NCBI RefSeq assembly: GCF_900119485.1
Contig: NZ_FPJZ01000001.1
Coordinates: 586,482 to 650,481 of the forward strand
Source: Thermoactinomyces sp. DSM 45891
GTDB taxonomy: Bacteria; Bacillota; Bacilli; Thermoactinomycetales; Thermoactinomycetaceae
DNA: 64,000 bases
Reading direction: 5' to 3'
Positions 35,183 to 44,747 of the stretch are shown here, one piece after another. Position 1 is the first letter of the stretch; every line of letters starts with the position of its first letter. The notes beneath the pieces are model-generated. The model did no database searches and was not told where the DNA came from. It worked only from the letters and a program-made list of their open reading frames with translations. The position numbers and the translations under genes were made by a program.

Positions 35183-36018
35183 TATTCGGCTACCTCCAAT
35201 TTCATGGTAGGGCCATGTTGGTAATCGATTAATTGGAAATCATCGATGGTAAAGTCGTAGAAATTCTTGATTTCTGGATTCAGCCATAGAGTCGGCGCCG
35301 AGTACTCCGGAAGGGAAAGCTGCTCCTCTGCTGATTTAATATGGCGATCGTACAAATGGGCATCGTCGATATGAAAATGGATATTTCCTATCTCGATTCC
35401 CGTCACTTGAGCCACCATTCGTTGGAGAATGTAATATTGAAAGTAATTAAATGGCCCTCCTACTAAAATATCATTACTCCGAATCTTAACAGAGAGATGC
35501 AACTTACCGCCTTTTACCATCCAATGTGTAGACCACACACACGGTTGCAAAGCCATATCATCTAGGTCTTGGATATCCCATAATGTGGTCATGATCCGCC
35601 GAGAACTAGGGTTATGACGCAGAGTATGTAACAAATAATCCACTTGGTCAACGAGGATACCGTTCACCTGACGACATTTTTTCCCCAATTGGTAGCCATA
35701 TGCCTTCCCTATCGTTCCATCTGCTCGCTTCCACTTCGACCAGATCCCTACTCCTTGCTTTTCGAGATTTTCAACATTATTGTCTTTATCTCTCCAAATC
35801 CAGAGAAGCTCACGAATAGCCGTTTTCCACGCTACTTTTTTCGTCGTAAGAATCGGGACTTCCTGATTATCAAAAAGTAGACTCCGATTCATCACACTTT
35901 TACTGTAGGCTGATTCTCCATCATCCCACTTAGTCCGTACGTCTTGATCTGTATCCCATAGGCCGTTATCCAGGATATCTTGAACGAGTCGATTATAGAC
36001 TTGATCTGCTTGACTCAA
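35182..36018 (-). CDS. thyA: Thymidylate synthase (B. subtilis ThyA/phi3T type)
   Basis: It methylates dUMP to dTMP using methylene-tetrahydrofolate. The sequence follows the B. subtilis ThyA/phage phi3T branch rather than the E. coli-like ThyB branch: VDQVDYLLH, NPSSRR, then MALQPCV with the catalytic Cys near residue 157, and RSNDILVGGPFNYFQY. Start TTG at 36018 is preferred. It gives M-S-Q-A-D-Q-V-Y-N-R-L, which aligns with the known N-terminus of that branch, and AAAGGA lies 9 bases upstream. The GTG at 36036 has only a poor ribosome binding site. It is coupled to folA. Confidence 0.94.
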   Translation of the reverse strand: MSQADQVYNRLVQDILDNGLWDTDQDVRTKWDDGESAYSKSVMNRSLLFDNQEVPILTTKKVAWKTAIRELLWIWRDKDNNVENLEKQGVGIWSKWKRADGTIGKAYGYQLGKKCRQVNGILVDQVDYLLHTLRHNPSSRRIMTTLWDIQDLDDMALQPCVWSTHWMVKGGKLHLSVKIRSNDILVGGPFNYFQYYILQRMVAQVTGIEIGNIHFHIDDAHLYDRHIKSAEEQLSLPEYSAPTLWLNPEIKNFYDFTIDDFQLIDYQHGPTMKLEVAE

Positions 36019-36137
36019 TGGTAAACGTCCTTTCACTCTAGCTCATCGTTAATCAACAAACTCGCCCTTCTCTATAACTATCATACTATCTGACAATAAG
36101 AGAAAAAAGAGCGAGCTTATTTGTTAACTATTTCCTT

Positions 36138-37934
36138 TTACTCATTCGTCAGTGCTAGGAACTCTTCCACATCAGCGGCTACTAAATCAAGCGCATCTTG
36201 CCAGAAGTCTGGCTTAGTAAGGTCAACTCCTAAATGGAGAGAGGCTAATTCTTCTACACTCATGCTAGCCGTATCTTTCAAAAGGGCATCGTATTTATCA
36301 GCAAATGACGGGCCTTCTGATAGAGCACGGGCATAGATTCCGGTAGAGAACAGATAACCAAATGTGTATGGGAAATTATAAAAAGGCACATCGGTTCCGT
36401 AGAAATGAAGTTTAGAAGCCCAGAAGGTTGGGTGATACTCAGCTAATAAATTGATAAAGGCGTCTTTCTGTGCTTGCTCCATTAATTCATTTAGGGAATC
36501 TTTACTTACTGGGCCCTTTTTACGAGCTGCGTAGAAATTCGTTTCAAACAAGAAACGGGCATGGATATTCATACAGAACGCGATAGCCGATTGAATTTTC
36601 TCAGCTAAGAGAGCCACTTTCTCCTCTTTTTCAGTTGCTTTTGTGATTGCTGCATCGATCACGATCATTTCGGCAAAGGTAGAAGCTGTCTCCGCTACAT
36701 TCATCGCATATCGTTGCGCTAAGATCGGTAAATCCCTCATCACATATGTATGGTATCCATGGCCTAATTCATGAGCCAATGTAGATACACATCCAGGTGT
36801 TCCTGCGAACGTCATAAAAATACGAGATTCACCTTTATTGTTAACTGGGAAATCGGTCATAAAGCCACCTGGACGCTTGCCTGGACGATCTTCTGCCTCG
36901 ATCCAGCGATCCTCAAAGTTCATTTTTGCAAACTCAGCCATTTGAGGGTTAAATTGCTGGAACTGCTCTGTAATAAATGCAGCAGCCTCATCATAGCTTG
37001 CTTTGCTACTTCCAGCTGGTAGAGGAGCGTCTACATCGTACCAACTTAACTTCTCGACACCCATCATCTTCGCCTTCCGTTCAAAGAACGGGGTCAAACG
37101 ATGCTTATTTTGGTTAATGGTTTCCCACATGGTAGTAAGGGTTTCTTCTGACATACGGTTCATCTCAAGGGGCTCTTTTAAGACACTATCCCATTTACGG
37201 TGTTTGTATAAAGCAAGACGATATCCAGCTAGGTTGTTTAACGCGAGAGCGATCAACTCTGATTCATTCGTCCATGCCGCTTCCCATCTCTCAAAGACAT
37301 CTTTACGAACCGCACGATCTGGACTTTGGAATCGTGTAAACATCTGTCCGACAGATAGCTTTTTCTCTTCTCCATCTTCTTCAAATGGAATTTCCATACG
37401 CCCTACAACTGAGCTATACACATCGCTCCATGCATGATAACCACTTACACTCAAGTCGCCCGTTAATTCTTCCATCTCCGGAGCCATTTTGTCTAGGAAA
37501 GCTTTGCGCTTTTCTGCTAAGTTAAATGCGATCCTTTCTATCTGGTTATCACTGATTAAAGCCGTAAAGCTTTCATCAGACATCTTAGCTAGTTCTGCTT
37601 CTAAAACAGTGGAAGCAGCTAATAAATCAGCATGAATTACTTGAACGTGACCCCCCAAATTTTTTGCTTTATCATCTTTCACATCGGCAGAGGTTAGACA
37701 ATCAACAAAAGAATATGCTTGAAGGGTTAAACTCATCAGCTTTTGATAACGAGCTAAAAGATCATGCCAGATTTCTACTCCTGCGTCTTCCTTCACCTTC
37801 TCCAACTCTTTTTTCAAAGCTGGAATTTCACTTTTTAATTGTTCCAATAGTGCCATAAATACAGGTGAAGAACTACCTCCTTCAAAAAACACATCTAAAT
37901 CCCAATTCATTTCATATTTTTGAGTCATAGTCAT
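36138..37934 (-). CDS. M3-family oligoendopeptidase (PepF-like)
   Basis: A cytoplasmic zinc metallopeptidase that degrades short peptides. The zinc site HELGH (in STLAHELGHGYHTYVM) lies near residue 389, with the second Glu region AETASTFAEMIV downstream. The C-terminal part FNFPYTFGYLF-like (PFYNFPYTFGYLFSTGIYA) is also typical. Start ATG at 37934 (MTMTQKYEMNWDL) follows GGAGG at 11 bases; the long N-terminal extension possible upstream lacks a ribosome binding site. The length is then 598 aa, normal for the family. It stands alone on the minus strand, divergent from metH. Confidence 0.92.
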   Translation of the reverse strand: MTMTQKYEMNWDLDVFFEGGSSSPVFMALLEQLKSEIPALKKELEKVKEDAGVEIWHDLLARYQKLMSLTLQAYSFVDCLTSADVKDDKAKNLGGHVQVIHADLLAASTVLEAELAKMSDESFTALISDNQIERIAFNLAEKRKAFLDKMAPEMEELTGDLSVSGYHAWSDVYSSVVGRMEIPFEEDGEEKKLSVGQMFTRFQSPDRAVRKDVFERWEAAWTNESELIALALNNLAGYRLALYKHRKWDSVLKEPLEMNRMSEETLTTMWETINQNKHRLTPFFERKAKMMGVEKLSWYDVDAPLPAGSSKASYDEAAAFITEQFQQFNPQMAEFAKMNFEDRWIEAEDRPGKRPGGFMTDFPVNNKGESRIFMTFAGTPGCVSTLAHELGHGYHTYVMRDLPILAQRYAMNVAETASTFAEMIVIDAAITKATEKEEKVALLAEKIQSAIAFCMNIHARFLFETNFYAARKKGPVSKDSLNELMEQAQKDAFINLLAEYHPTFWASKLHFYGTDVPFYNFPYTFGYLFSTGIYARALSEGPSFADKYDALLKDTASMSVEELASLHLGVDLTKPDFWQDALDLVAADVEEFLALTNE

Positions 37935-38094
37935 GAATAAAAAAACCTCCACACGAATATTTTTGATATAGAAGCATCTTAAAACCATTGTAAACCTTTC
38001 ATTGGAAAAGTGCACTATCTATGCCTAATATATTGACATCTATTCAAAAATTACATATACTAAAAAGGCTAAGTTTTCTTAAAATTGAATATTT

Positions 38095-38260
38095 CTTATC
38101 CAGAGTGGCGGAGGGACTGGCCCGATGATGCCCGGCAACCCATTAAATGCTTGCGATTTGATCCAACTTGTCGACAAATTTGATTTATCGACAACTCGAT
38201 CAGAGAAGGAAGCTTTGATAAGGTGCTAATTCCTGCAGAGAAATTCTCTGAGAGATGAGA
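38095..38260 (+). ncRNA. SAM-I (S-box) riboswitch aptamer
   Basis: The leader contains the conserved S-box core: P1 strand CTTATC, then AGAGTGGCGGAGGGACTGGC, CCGATGATGCCCGGCAACC, and the P4 region GGTGCTAATTCCTGCAG, closing with GATGAG that pairs with the first strand. High S-adenosylmethionine would stabilise the aptamer and let the following terminator form, shutting off metH-yitJ. An extra hairpin occupies the P3 position between 38164 and 38196. Confidence 0.95.
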
Positions 38261-38281
38261 CCCAAGGATGTTGCCTACTCA

Positions 38282-38316
38282 ACGCCTTTCATCAATCAGA
38301 GATGAGAGGCGTTTTA
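38282..38316 (+). terminator. Riboswitch-controlled attenuator terminator
   Basis: ACGCCTTTCATC (38282-38293) pairs with GATGAGAGGCGT (38301-38312), followed by TTTTATG. It lies between the SAM aptamer and metH. GATGAG occurs both in the aptamer's closing strand and in the terminator, which allows mutually exclusive pairings. Confidence 0.85.
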
Positions 38317-38350
38317 TGATGCGATCGATTTCAGAGAGGAGCTAACAACG

Positions 38351-41300
38351 GTGAAAAATGAGCGACCCACCTTATTCGAACAGTTACAGCACAAAATTTT
38401 GATTCTAGATGGTGCCATGGGCACGGTACTACAACAAGCTAATTTAACTGCAGTTGATTTTGGAGGTGAAGAGTACGACGGATGTAATGAGATGTTAAAT
38501 CTGACTCGTCCCGACCTGATACACTCAGTGCACGATTCCTACTATGAGGCCGGAGCAGACATAGTAGAGACCAATACATTTGGTGCTACCTCTGTCGTTC
38601 TAGCTGAATATAATTTACAAGATAAAACTGCTGAGATTAATCGAGAAGCCGTACGAGCGGCCGTAGAGGCACGAGATAAATGGTCAACTCCAGAGTGGCC
38701 GCGCTATGTAGCTGGCGCGATTGGACCCACTACGAAAACATTATCTGTTACAGGAGGCATTACCTTTCAAGAACTAGCCGACTCCTATTACGAACAAGCA
38801 AAAGTATTGGTTGAAGCAGGAGTCGACACCCTTTTGATTGAGACCTCACAAGATACTTGCAACGTAAAAGCGGCTGGAATCGGGGTTCGACGTGCCTTTG
38901 CCGAACTCAGAAAGGAGATCCCCATCATGATTTCAGGCACCATTGAACCGATGGGAACCACACTAGCAGGGCAGAACATCGAAGCGTTCACCCTTTCACT
39001 AGAGCATCTGAAGCCTCTTTCAATTGGATTAAACTGTGCAACAGGACCGGAGTTTATGAAAGATCATTTGCGAACATTATCCGCTTTAACTACCAGTTCC
39101 GTGAGCTGTTATCCGAATGCCGGCTTGCCTGATGAGGAAGGACGATATCTGGAAACACCTCTCTCCCTCGCCCAAAAGTTGGAAGATTTCGCGGATGCTG
39201 GTTGGTTAAACATTGTCGGGGGATGCTGTGGAACAACGCCTGATCACATCAGGGAGATCGCCGAGAAGATGAAAGGAAAGAAGCCGAGAACTCTCTCTCC
39301 ACCGCACGGGCCTGCGATATCCGGCATCGATCCTGTGTTTCTTGAAGCGGATAACCGCCCCTTACTAGTAGGAGAGCGAACGAATTCGATCGGCTCTCGA
39401 AAATTCAAGAGATTAATTACGGAGGAAAAATTTGATGAAGCATCAGACATCGCACGCCGTCAAGTAAAAGCAGGCGCCCATGTCATCGATATCTGCCTCG
39501 CTGATCCTGATCGCGACGAAACAAGCGATATGGAACAATTTTTGCCCTTTATAACCAAGAAAGTAAAGACGCCTCTCATGATTGACTCTACCAGTTTAGA
39601 AGTAATGAGCCGGGCACTTACATTTATCCAAGGAAAATCCATTTTGAATTCGATCAACTTGGAAGACGGCGAAACCCGATTTCGAGAAACGATACCACTG
39701 ATCAAAAACTACGGTGCGGCAGTTGTCGTCGGAACCATTGATGAAAAAGGGATGGGCGTTACTCGCGAGCGCAAATTGGAAGTGGCAAAGCGCTCCTATC
39801 AGATTTTAGTAGACCAAGAAGGGATACTAGGACATGATATCATTTTTGATCCGCTCGTCTTCCCTGTTGGAACAGGAGATGAACAGTATATCGGCTCTGC
39901 ACTTGAGACGATCGAAGGAATTCGCTTAATTAAGAAGGAGCTCCCGGAATGCGCCACCATTTTAGGAGTATCCAATGTTTCCTTCGGTCTTCCCCCCTCG
40001 GGCCGCGAAGTGCTAAATGCTGTGTTTTTATATGAATGTACCAAAGCAGGCTTAGACTACGCCATTGTAAACACGGAAAAGTTAGAACGCTATGCCTCGA
40101 TCCCTGATCATGAGAAAAAACTAGCAGAAGAGCTTTTACTCCGCACGAATCACGATAATTACGAGGCCGTACTCGCTGAATTTACCGCTTATTATCGTGG
40201 GAAAGTGGTAACAGACAAAAAACCTAGTATGGAAAAGTTGCCTTTAGAAGAACGATTAGCTAGATACGTCATCGAAGGAAGTAAAGATGGCCTCCTTCCC
40301 GATCTGGAACTCGCTTTAGCGCAATGGGAACCATTAGAAATTATTAACGGCCCTCTCATGGCTGGTATGGATGAAGTAGGGAGATTATTTAACGACAATC
40401 AATTAATCGTAGCAGAAGTATTGCAAAGCGCCGAGGTAATGAAGGCATCTGTCGCTTTTCTAGAGCCTTTTATGGATCGAACGGATTCTGTGAGGAAGGG
40501 AAAGATCATCCTCGCTACCGTAAAAGGGGATGTCCATGATATTGGTAAAAACCTCGTAGAAATCATCTTAGCTAATAATGGCTTTGAAATCATTAACTTG
40601 GGAATCAAAGTTCCACCCGATCAAATCATCGAAGCAGCACGTCGCGAAAAACCAGATGCGATTGGACTATCTGGCTTACTTGTCAAATCAGCTCAGCAAA
40701 TGGTTACAACTGCGCAGGATCTCAAAGATGCGGGTATTAATATCCCGATTTTGGTAGGCGGAGCAGCTCTCACTCGCAAATTTACCGAAACACGAATTGC
40801 TCCCCAGTACCAAGGTTTGGTGCTCTACTCGAAAGATGCGATGAACGGACTTGATCTCTGTAATCAACTTGTTAATCCCACTGGGCGAGATCAGCTAGAG
40901 CAACTGAGGTTAGAGCAAGAAAGCGAACAAAAAACAGAACAAAAGCCTACCTCTGCACCTATTGTTTCTACGCCTGTCAGAAGTACAGTCGATCCGCGTC
41001 CCGAATTGTTTTCTCCTCCCGATTGGGATCGCCATATCTATCGCGAGCTTCCACTTTCCGAATTACGGCTCTATCTGAACGAGCAAATGCTATTTGGACA
41101 TCACTTGGGTCTAAAAGGAAATGTAGAAAAACTGCTTGCAGAAGGTAACGAAAAAGCGGTGGAATTGAAGACTATCTGGGAGGAATTATGGACGGAAATT
41201 GTGAAGAACAACTGGCTTCAGCCAAAAGGTGTATACCAATTTTTTCCTGTCCGGAGTGAGGAGAACCAAATATTCCTATACGAGACCGATCAACCAAATG

Positions 41301-41806
41301 CTCCGATTAGAGAAAAATTCCTCTTCCCTAGACAAACAAAAGACCCTCATCTGTGCCTATCTGATTTCGTCCGCGATGTCTCTACTGGAGAAATGGACTC
41401 TATGGCCGCGTTTGCAGTCACGGCTGGCCTAGGCGTAAGACAACTTGCTCAGGAATGGAAAGAGAAAGGCGAATACCTACGCTCGCATCTTTTGCAAGCG
41501 ACCGCTTTAGAGATCGCAGAAGCATGTGCCGAACGGATCCATGAGATGATTCGCGCACGATGGGGATTCCCAGATCCTGTCGATTTTACGATGAAACAAC
41601 GCTTTGGCGCACGCTATCGCGGTATTCGTGTGTCATTTGGCTACCCTGCATGCCCAGATTTAGAAGATCAAAAAAAATTATTTGCTCTACTACAACCGGA
41701 GGAACTTGGAATACAGCTAACAGATGGATTCATGATGGAGCCAGAGGCATCCGTCACAGCCATCGTCTTCTCCCATCCACAAGCTCGTTATTTTAATGCA
41801 ATCTAG
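38351..41806 (+). CDS. metH: Cobalamin-dependent methionine synthase
   Basis: It transfers a methyl group from methyl-tetrahydrofolate through cobalamin to homocysteine. Domains in order over 1151 aa: homocysteine-binding (residues ~1-320, zinc site GGCCGTT near 289), pterin-binding (~340-620, VGERTNSIGSRKF), B12-binding (~640-860, GDVHDIGKNLV near 726 with the cobalt-ligand His), and the SAM-dependent reactivation domain (~900-1151, RARWGFP and RGIRVSFGYPACPD). Start GTG at 38351 has AGAGGAG 9 bases upstream. It lies behind a SAM riboswitch and is 15 bases ahead of yitJ. Confidence 0.97.
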   Translation: MKNERPTLFEQLQHKILILDGAMGTVLQQANLTAVDFGGEEYDGCNEMLNLTRPDLIHSVHDSYYEAGADIVETNTFGATSVVLAEYNLQDKTAEINREAVRAAVEARDKWSTPEWPRYVAGAIGPTTKTLSVTGGITFQELADSYYEQAKVLVEAGVDTLLIETSQDTCNVKAAGIGVRRAFAELRKEIPIMISGTIEPMGTTLAGQNIEAFTLSLEHLKPLSIGLNCATGPEFMKDHLRTLSALTTSSVSCYPNAGLPDEEGRYLETPLSLAQKLEDFADAGWLNIVGGCCGTTPDHIREIAEKMKGKKPRTLSPPHGPAISGIDPVFLEADNRPLLVGERTNSIGSRKFKRLITEEKFDEASDIARRQVKAGAHVIDICLADPDRDETSDMEQFLPFITKKVKTPLMIDSTSLEVMSRALTFIQGKSILNSINLEDGETRFRETIPLIKNYGAAVVVGTIDEKGMGVTRERKLEVAKRSYQILVDQEGILGHDIIFDPLVFPVGTGDEQYIGSALETIEGIRLIKKELPECATILGVSNVSFGLPPSGREVLNAVFLYECTKAGLDYAIVNTEKLERYASIPDHEKKLAEELLLRTNHDNYEAVLAEFTAYYRGKVVTDKKPSMEKLPLEERLARYVIEGSKDGLLPDLELALAQWEPLEIINGPLMAGMDEVGRLFNDNQLIVAEVLQSAEVMKASVAFLEPFMDRTDSVRKGKIILATVKGDVHDIGKNLVEIILANNGFEIINLGIKVPPDQIIEAARREKPDAIGLSGLLVKSAQQMVTTAQDLKDAGINIPILVGGAALTRKFTETRIAPQYQGLVLYSKDAMNGLDLCNQLVNPTGRDQLEQLRLEQESEQKTEQKPTSAPIVSTPVRSTVDPRPELFSPPDWDRHIYRELPLSELRLYLNEQMLFGHHLGLKGNVEKLLAEGNEKAVELKTIWEELWTEIVKNNWLQPKGVYQFFPVRSEENQIFLYETDQPNAPIREKFLFPRQTKDPHLCLSDFVRDVSTGEMDSMAAFAVTAGLGVRQLAQEWKEKGEYLRSHLLQATALEIAEACAERIHEMIRARWGFPDPVDFTMKQRFGARYRGIRVSFGYPACPDLEDQKKLFALLQPEELGIQLTDGFMMEPEASVTAIVFSHPQARYFNAI

Positions 41807-41821
41807 ACAGGAGGACCTCAG

Positions 41822-43678
41822 ATGAAAAGAATAGGAATACTTGAATATCTGAAAAACCATCTTGTAGTAGGGGACGGAGCTATGGCCACCTACCTCTATC
41901 AACAAGGAGCACCTGTTGGAACCTGCTATGAGCTCTACAACCTCACACATCCCAAAATGATTGCCAATGTCCATCAAGCCTATGAGCAAGCTGGCTCTAA
42001 GCTCATCACAACCAACACATACGGCGCAAATCGCGAACGCCTTGAGCGCTACGGATATGGACATAAAGTAACACGAATCAATCGAGAAGCGATTAAAATC
42101 GCACGTGAATCCATTCAAGCAGATACGTATATCGCAGGATCCATTGGCTCCATTGTCGCAGGACGAGTGACCCAATATGACTCAGATGAATATCACGATC
42201 TATACGAAGAACAAGCAACAGCCCTTCTCCATGCAGGCGTGGATATCATCCTACTGGAAACGTTTATGGATCTACAGGAGCTATTGATCGCGATCAATGC
42301 AATTCGCCCGCTAACGGATACCCCTATCGTGGCTCAGCTCTCGCTTCTTGAAGTTTCTCGGACTCGAGATGGGCATTCTCTTACAGATGCTTTTGCACAA
42401 CTACAAAAACATGGAGTTACGGGGGTAGGGTTAAATTGTCGGATGGGTCCACTTGAAATCATCCGTGCCCTAGAAAAAACTATCGTCCCACAAGATCTCC
42501 TCATCAGTGCCTTCCCAAATGCTGGGCGGCTGGGTGAAAGTGACGGTGAGCTTCGTTATAAATCAGCTCCATCCTATTTCGGCGAAACCGCTCATCTCTT
42601 GATTAATCAAGGGGTTTCGATTATTGGCGGTTGCTGTGGAACAACACCTGCACACATTCAAGAAATTGTTCAAATCGCACAAAACCAAACTCCCGTCACT
42701 CGCATCAATCCACCCGTAGTGCCAGAAACGTGTGAAGTCCTTTCACAACCACCCAAACGGACAGAGTCAACCGTTTTAGAGAAAGTCGCCCTAGACAGAA
42801 CGATTATCTGTGAATTTGATCCACCGAAAGACTTAGATGTTCAAAGCTTCTTACTCGGTTCCCAAGAGCTTTATAAATCTGGTGTCGATGCCATCACACT
42901 CGCTGATAACTCCCTTGCCTCCGCACGCATGAGCAACCTTGCTTTAGGAGCACTTCTCAAGTCTCAACTAGGAATCGAGCCACTCATCCATGTATCCTGT
43001 CGGGATCGAAATTTACTCGGCCAACAATCGCATCTGATGGGGTTACATGCCTTAGGGATCGATCAAATTCTTGTTATCACTGGCGACCCTACTCGAATCG
43101 GGGATCTACCAGGAGCTAGCTCCGTCTACGATGTAACCTCTTTTGAACTCATCAGCATGATTAAACAGATGAATCAAGGTCTTGCCTTCACAGGACGTCC
43201 ACTCAAACAACAGGCTCAGTTTATCGTAGGAAGCGCCTTTAATCCTCACGTACGGCAGATTGAATCGGCTGTCGCCCGGCTAGAGAAGAAAATTCAAGCG
43301 GGCGCCGATTATGCCATGACTCAGCCCATCTACGATAAACAGACCCTCATCAAACTACATGAAGCGACTCGTCATCTAGAGATTCCGATTTTCGTTGGCA
43401 TCATGCCGATTACTGGATACCGAAATGCCCTCTTCCTACACAACGAAGTCCCTGGAATTAAAATCGCAGATGATGTGATACGCCGTTTTGAATCCATCAC
43501 AGATCCTTCTATAGCAAGGCAAGTAGGAGTAGAAATAGCCAAAGATCTGCTCGATACTGCAATGACCTACTTCCCCGGAATCTATCTCATCACTCCGTTT
43601 TCCTATTGGCCTATGACAGTAGAGTTAACCAGATACATTCGTGAAAAAGATGCACGTGCCGCTCAGGATAGTGCATGA
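41822..43678 (+). CDS. yitJ: Bifunctional homocysteine S-methyltransferase/methylenetetrahydrofolate reductase (YitJ-like)
   Basis: The N-terminal half (residues ~1-295) is a homocysteine methyltransferase domain with GDGAMATYLYQQG and the zinc-binding GGCCGTTPAHI. The C-terminal half (~320-618) is a methylenetetrahydrofolate reductase TIM barrel (CEFDPPKDLDV, ADNSLASARM, ITGDPTRIGD, YAMTQPIYD). The reductase part makes the methyl-THF that MetH consumes. The first half may give a B12-independent route using another methyl donor. The 618-aa length equals that of B. subtilis YitJ, another S-box gene. It follows metH after 15 bases with AGGAGG upstream. Confidence 0.95.
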   Translation: MKRIGILEYLKNHLVVGDGAMATYLYQQGAPVGTCYELYNLTHPKMIANVHQAYEQAGSKLITTNTYGANRERLERYGYGHKVTRINREAIKIARESIQADTYIAGSIGSIVAGRVTQYDSDEYHDLYEEQATALLHAGVDIILLETFMDLQELLIAINAIRPLTDTPIVAQLSLLEVSRTRDGHSLTDAFAQLQKHGVTGVGLNCRMGPLEIIRALEKTIVPQDLLISAFPNAGRLGESDGELRYKSAPSYFGETAHLLINQGVSIIGGCCGTTPAHIQEIVQIAQNQTPVTRINPPVVPETCEVLSQPPKRTESTVLEKVALDRTIICEFDPPKDLDVQSFLLGSQELYKSGVDAITLADNSLASARMSNLALGALLKSQLGIEPLIHVSCRDRNLLGQQSHLMGLHALGIDQILVITGDPTRIGDLPGASSVYDVTSFELISMIKQMNQGLAFTGRPLKQQAQFIVGSAFNPHVRQIESAVARLEKKIQAGADYAMTQPIYDKQTLIKLHEATRHLEIPIFVGIMPITGYRNALFLHNEVPGIKIADDVIRRFESITDPSIARQVGVEIAKDLLDTAMTYFPGIYLITPFSYWPMTVELTRYIREKDARAAQDSA

Positions 43679-43709
43679 TTGTTTGATAGCCTATTACACA
43701 CTCAATATA

Positions 43710-43758
43710 AAAAATCTCCCTTATTGTATACCTGTTATACAATAAGGGAGATTTTTTT
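43710..43758. terminator. Strong bidirectional terminator after yitJ
   Basis: A 21-bp stem spans 43710-43730 with 43736-43756 (core ATCTCCCTTATTGTATA), with a 5-base loop and A/T runs at both ends. It serves yitJ and the convergent terpenoid-synthase gene. Confidence 0.9.
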
Positions 43759-43781
43759 ATGTTGGAAGCACAGACTTCCTT

Positions 43782-44597
43782 CTACTTCGAAGAAGCGAGG
43801 GCATTTTCCACTAATTCAACTACCGCTTCTCTTGTTAGCTTCTGATTGCCTAATTCCATAGCCTTAAGCGTCCCTAGAGCAAGCACATACGGAATTCGGC
43901 AAAACTCCCATATTTCACGAGTTTGAATGCTTTGGATATACTGGTCAGCAAGTTCTAACTGCTTTCTCGCATAGTCATATAGATCATCTGTATTCCAGCC
44001 ATCAGGCAAATAATCTACTTCCCGTGCTAAATCTTCCTCGCGGTTCCGAATAATATTGACCACTTGGAGTCCACGACCAAAGGCGACAGCTAGATTCGTA
44101 TCACACTGCGTACCATCGTGCCATTTCCAAATCTCATTTAATAGTAAACCCACTAGTCCAGCTACATAAAAGGTATACTCATTTAGATCTGCAACATCAC
44201 GAATATCCCAATGCCGATCACACCACTTCGCCATTCCGTCAGCCATCACAGCAGTAGCGCGGTACACTTCTATATGTAACGCCTCTGGGCATAGTTCAAG
44301 CCACTCAGGCAGGAGAAGCGTTACCTCAGGCAATATAGAACTCCATGGCTCAAATAAACGCCTAATATCATCCGCATGAAAAGGTTCTCGTAGAATTAGA
44401 CTAACACCACGTAGTAATTGAATCTTAATCTCTTTGTTCAAATCAGGATGATCTTCAATCTCATCAATCGCACGCATAGCGAGATAAGCTGATGTAACAG
44501 CCTCTTTCAAGCCATCTGGTAGTCTAGTAATTGGAATAAAAAACGTTCGACTCGTTAACTGTAATACATCTAATGCCTTGTCCATTTCCTGGCTCAT
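43782..44597 (-). CDS. Squalene/phytoene synthase-family protein (YisP-like)
   Basis: An all-helical prenyl-condensing fold of 271 aa. The first Asp-rich motif is present as DEIED (AIDEIEDH, near residue 45). The second reads NIIRNREED, where the usual first Asp of D-x-x-x-D is Asn. B. subtilis YisP, a relative, has altered metal motifs and mainly yields farnesol, so this protein may likewise not make a C30/C40 product. Start ATG at 44597 is 9 bases after GGAGG. No other carotenoid or hopanoid genes are nearby. The product cannot be decided from sequence. Confidence 0.8.
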   Translation of the reverse strand: MSQEMDKALDVLQLTSRTFFIPITRLPDGLKEAVTSAYLAMRAIDEIEDHPDLNKEIKIQLLRGVSLILREPFHADDIRRLFEPWSSILPEVTLLLPEWLELCPEALHIEVYRATAVMADGMAKWCDRHWDIRDVADLNEYTFYVAGLVGLLLNEIWKWHDGTQCDTNLAVAFGRGLQVVNIIRNREEDLAREVDYLPDGWNTDDLYDYARKQLELADQYIQSIQTREIWEFCRIPYVLALGTLKAMELGNQKLTREAVVELVENALASSK

Positions 44598-44747
44598 ACC
44601 TTGACACCTCCGATTAATCATATTTATATTTTACCAAAACGATCGATTTCTTGCGTATTTAGTATAATAAAATATTAGATCCACTACAAAACGAAGTTAG
44701 AACGATTCGCGACAATACGATTCTGTACCAGTAAACGGGGGATATCG

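Noticed and set aside
36056..36120. Hairpin after the oligopeptidase gene read as its terminator
   Set aside because: The pairing (AACAAA-CTCGC with GCGAG and TTTGTT) needs a bulge and a long loop, and no clear T-run follows on the minus strand.
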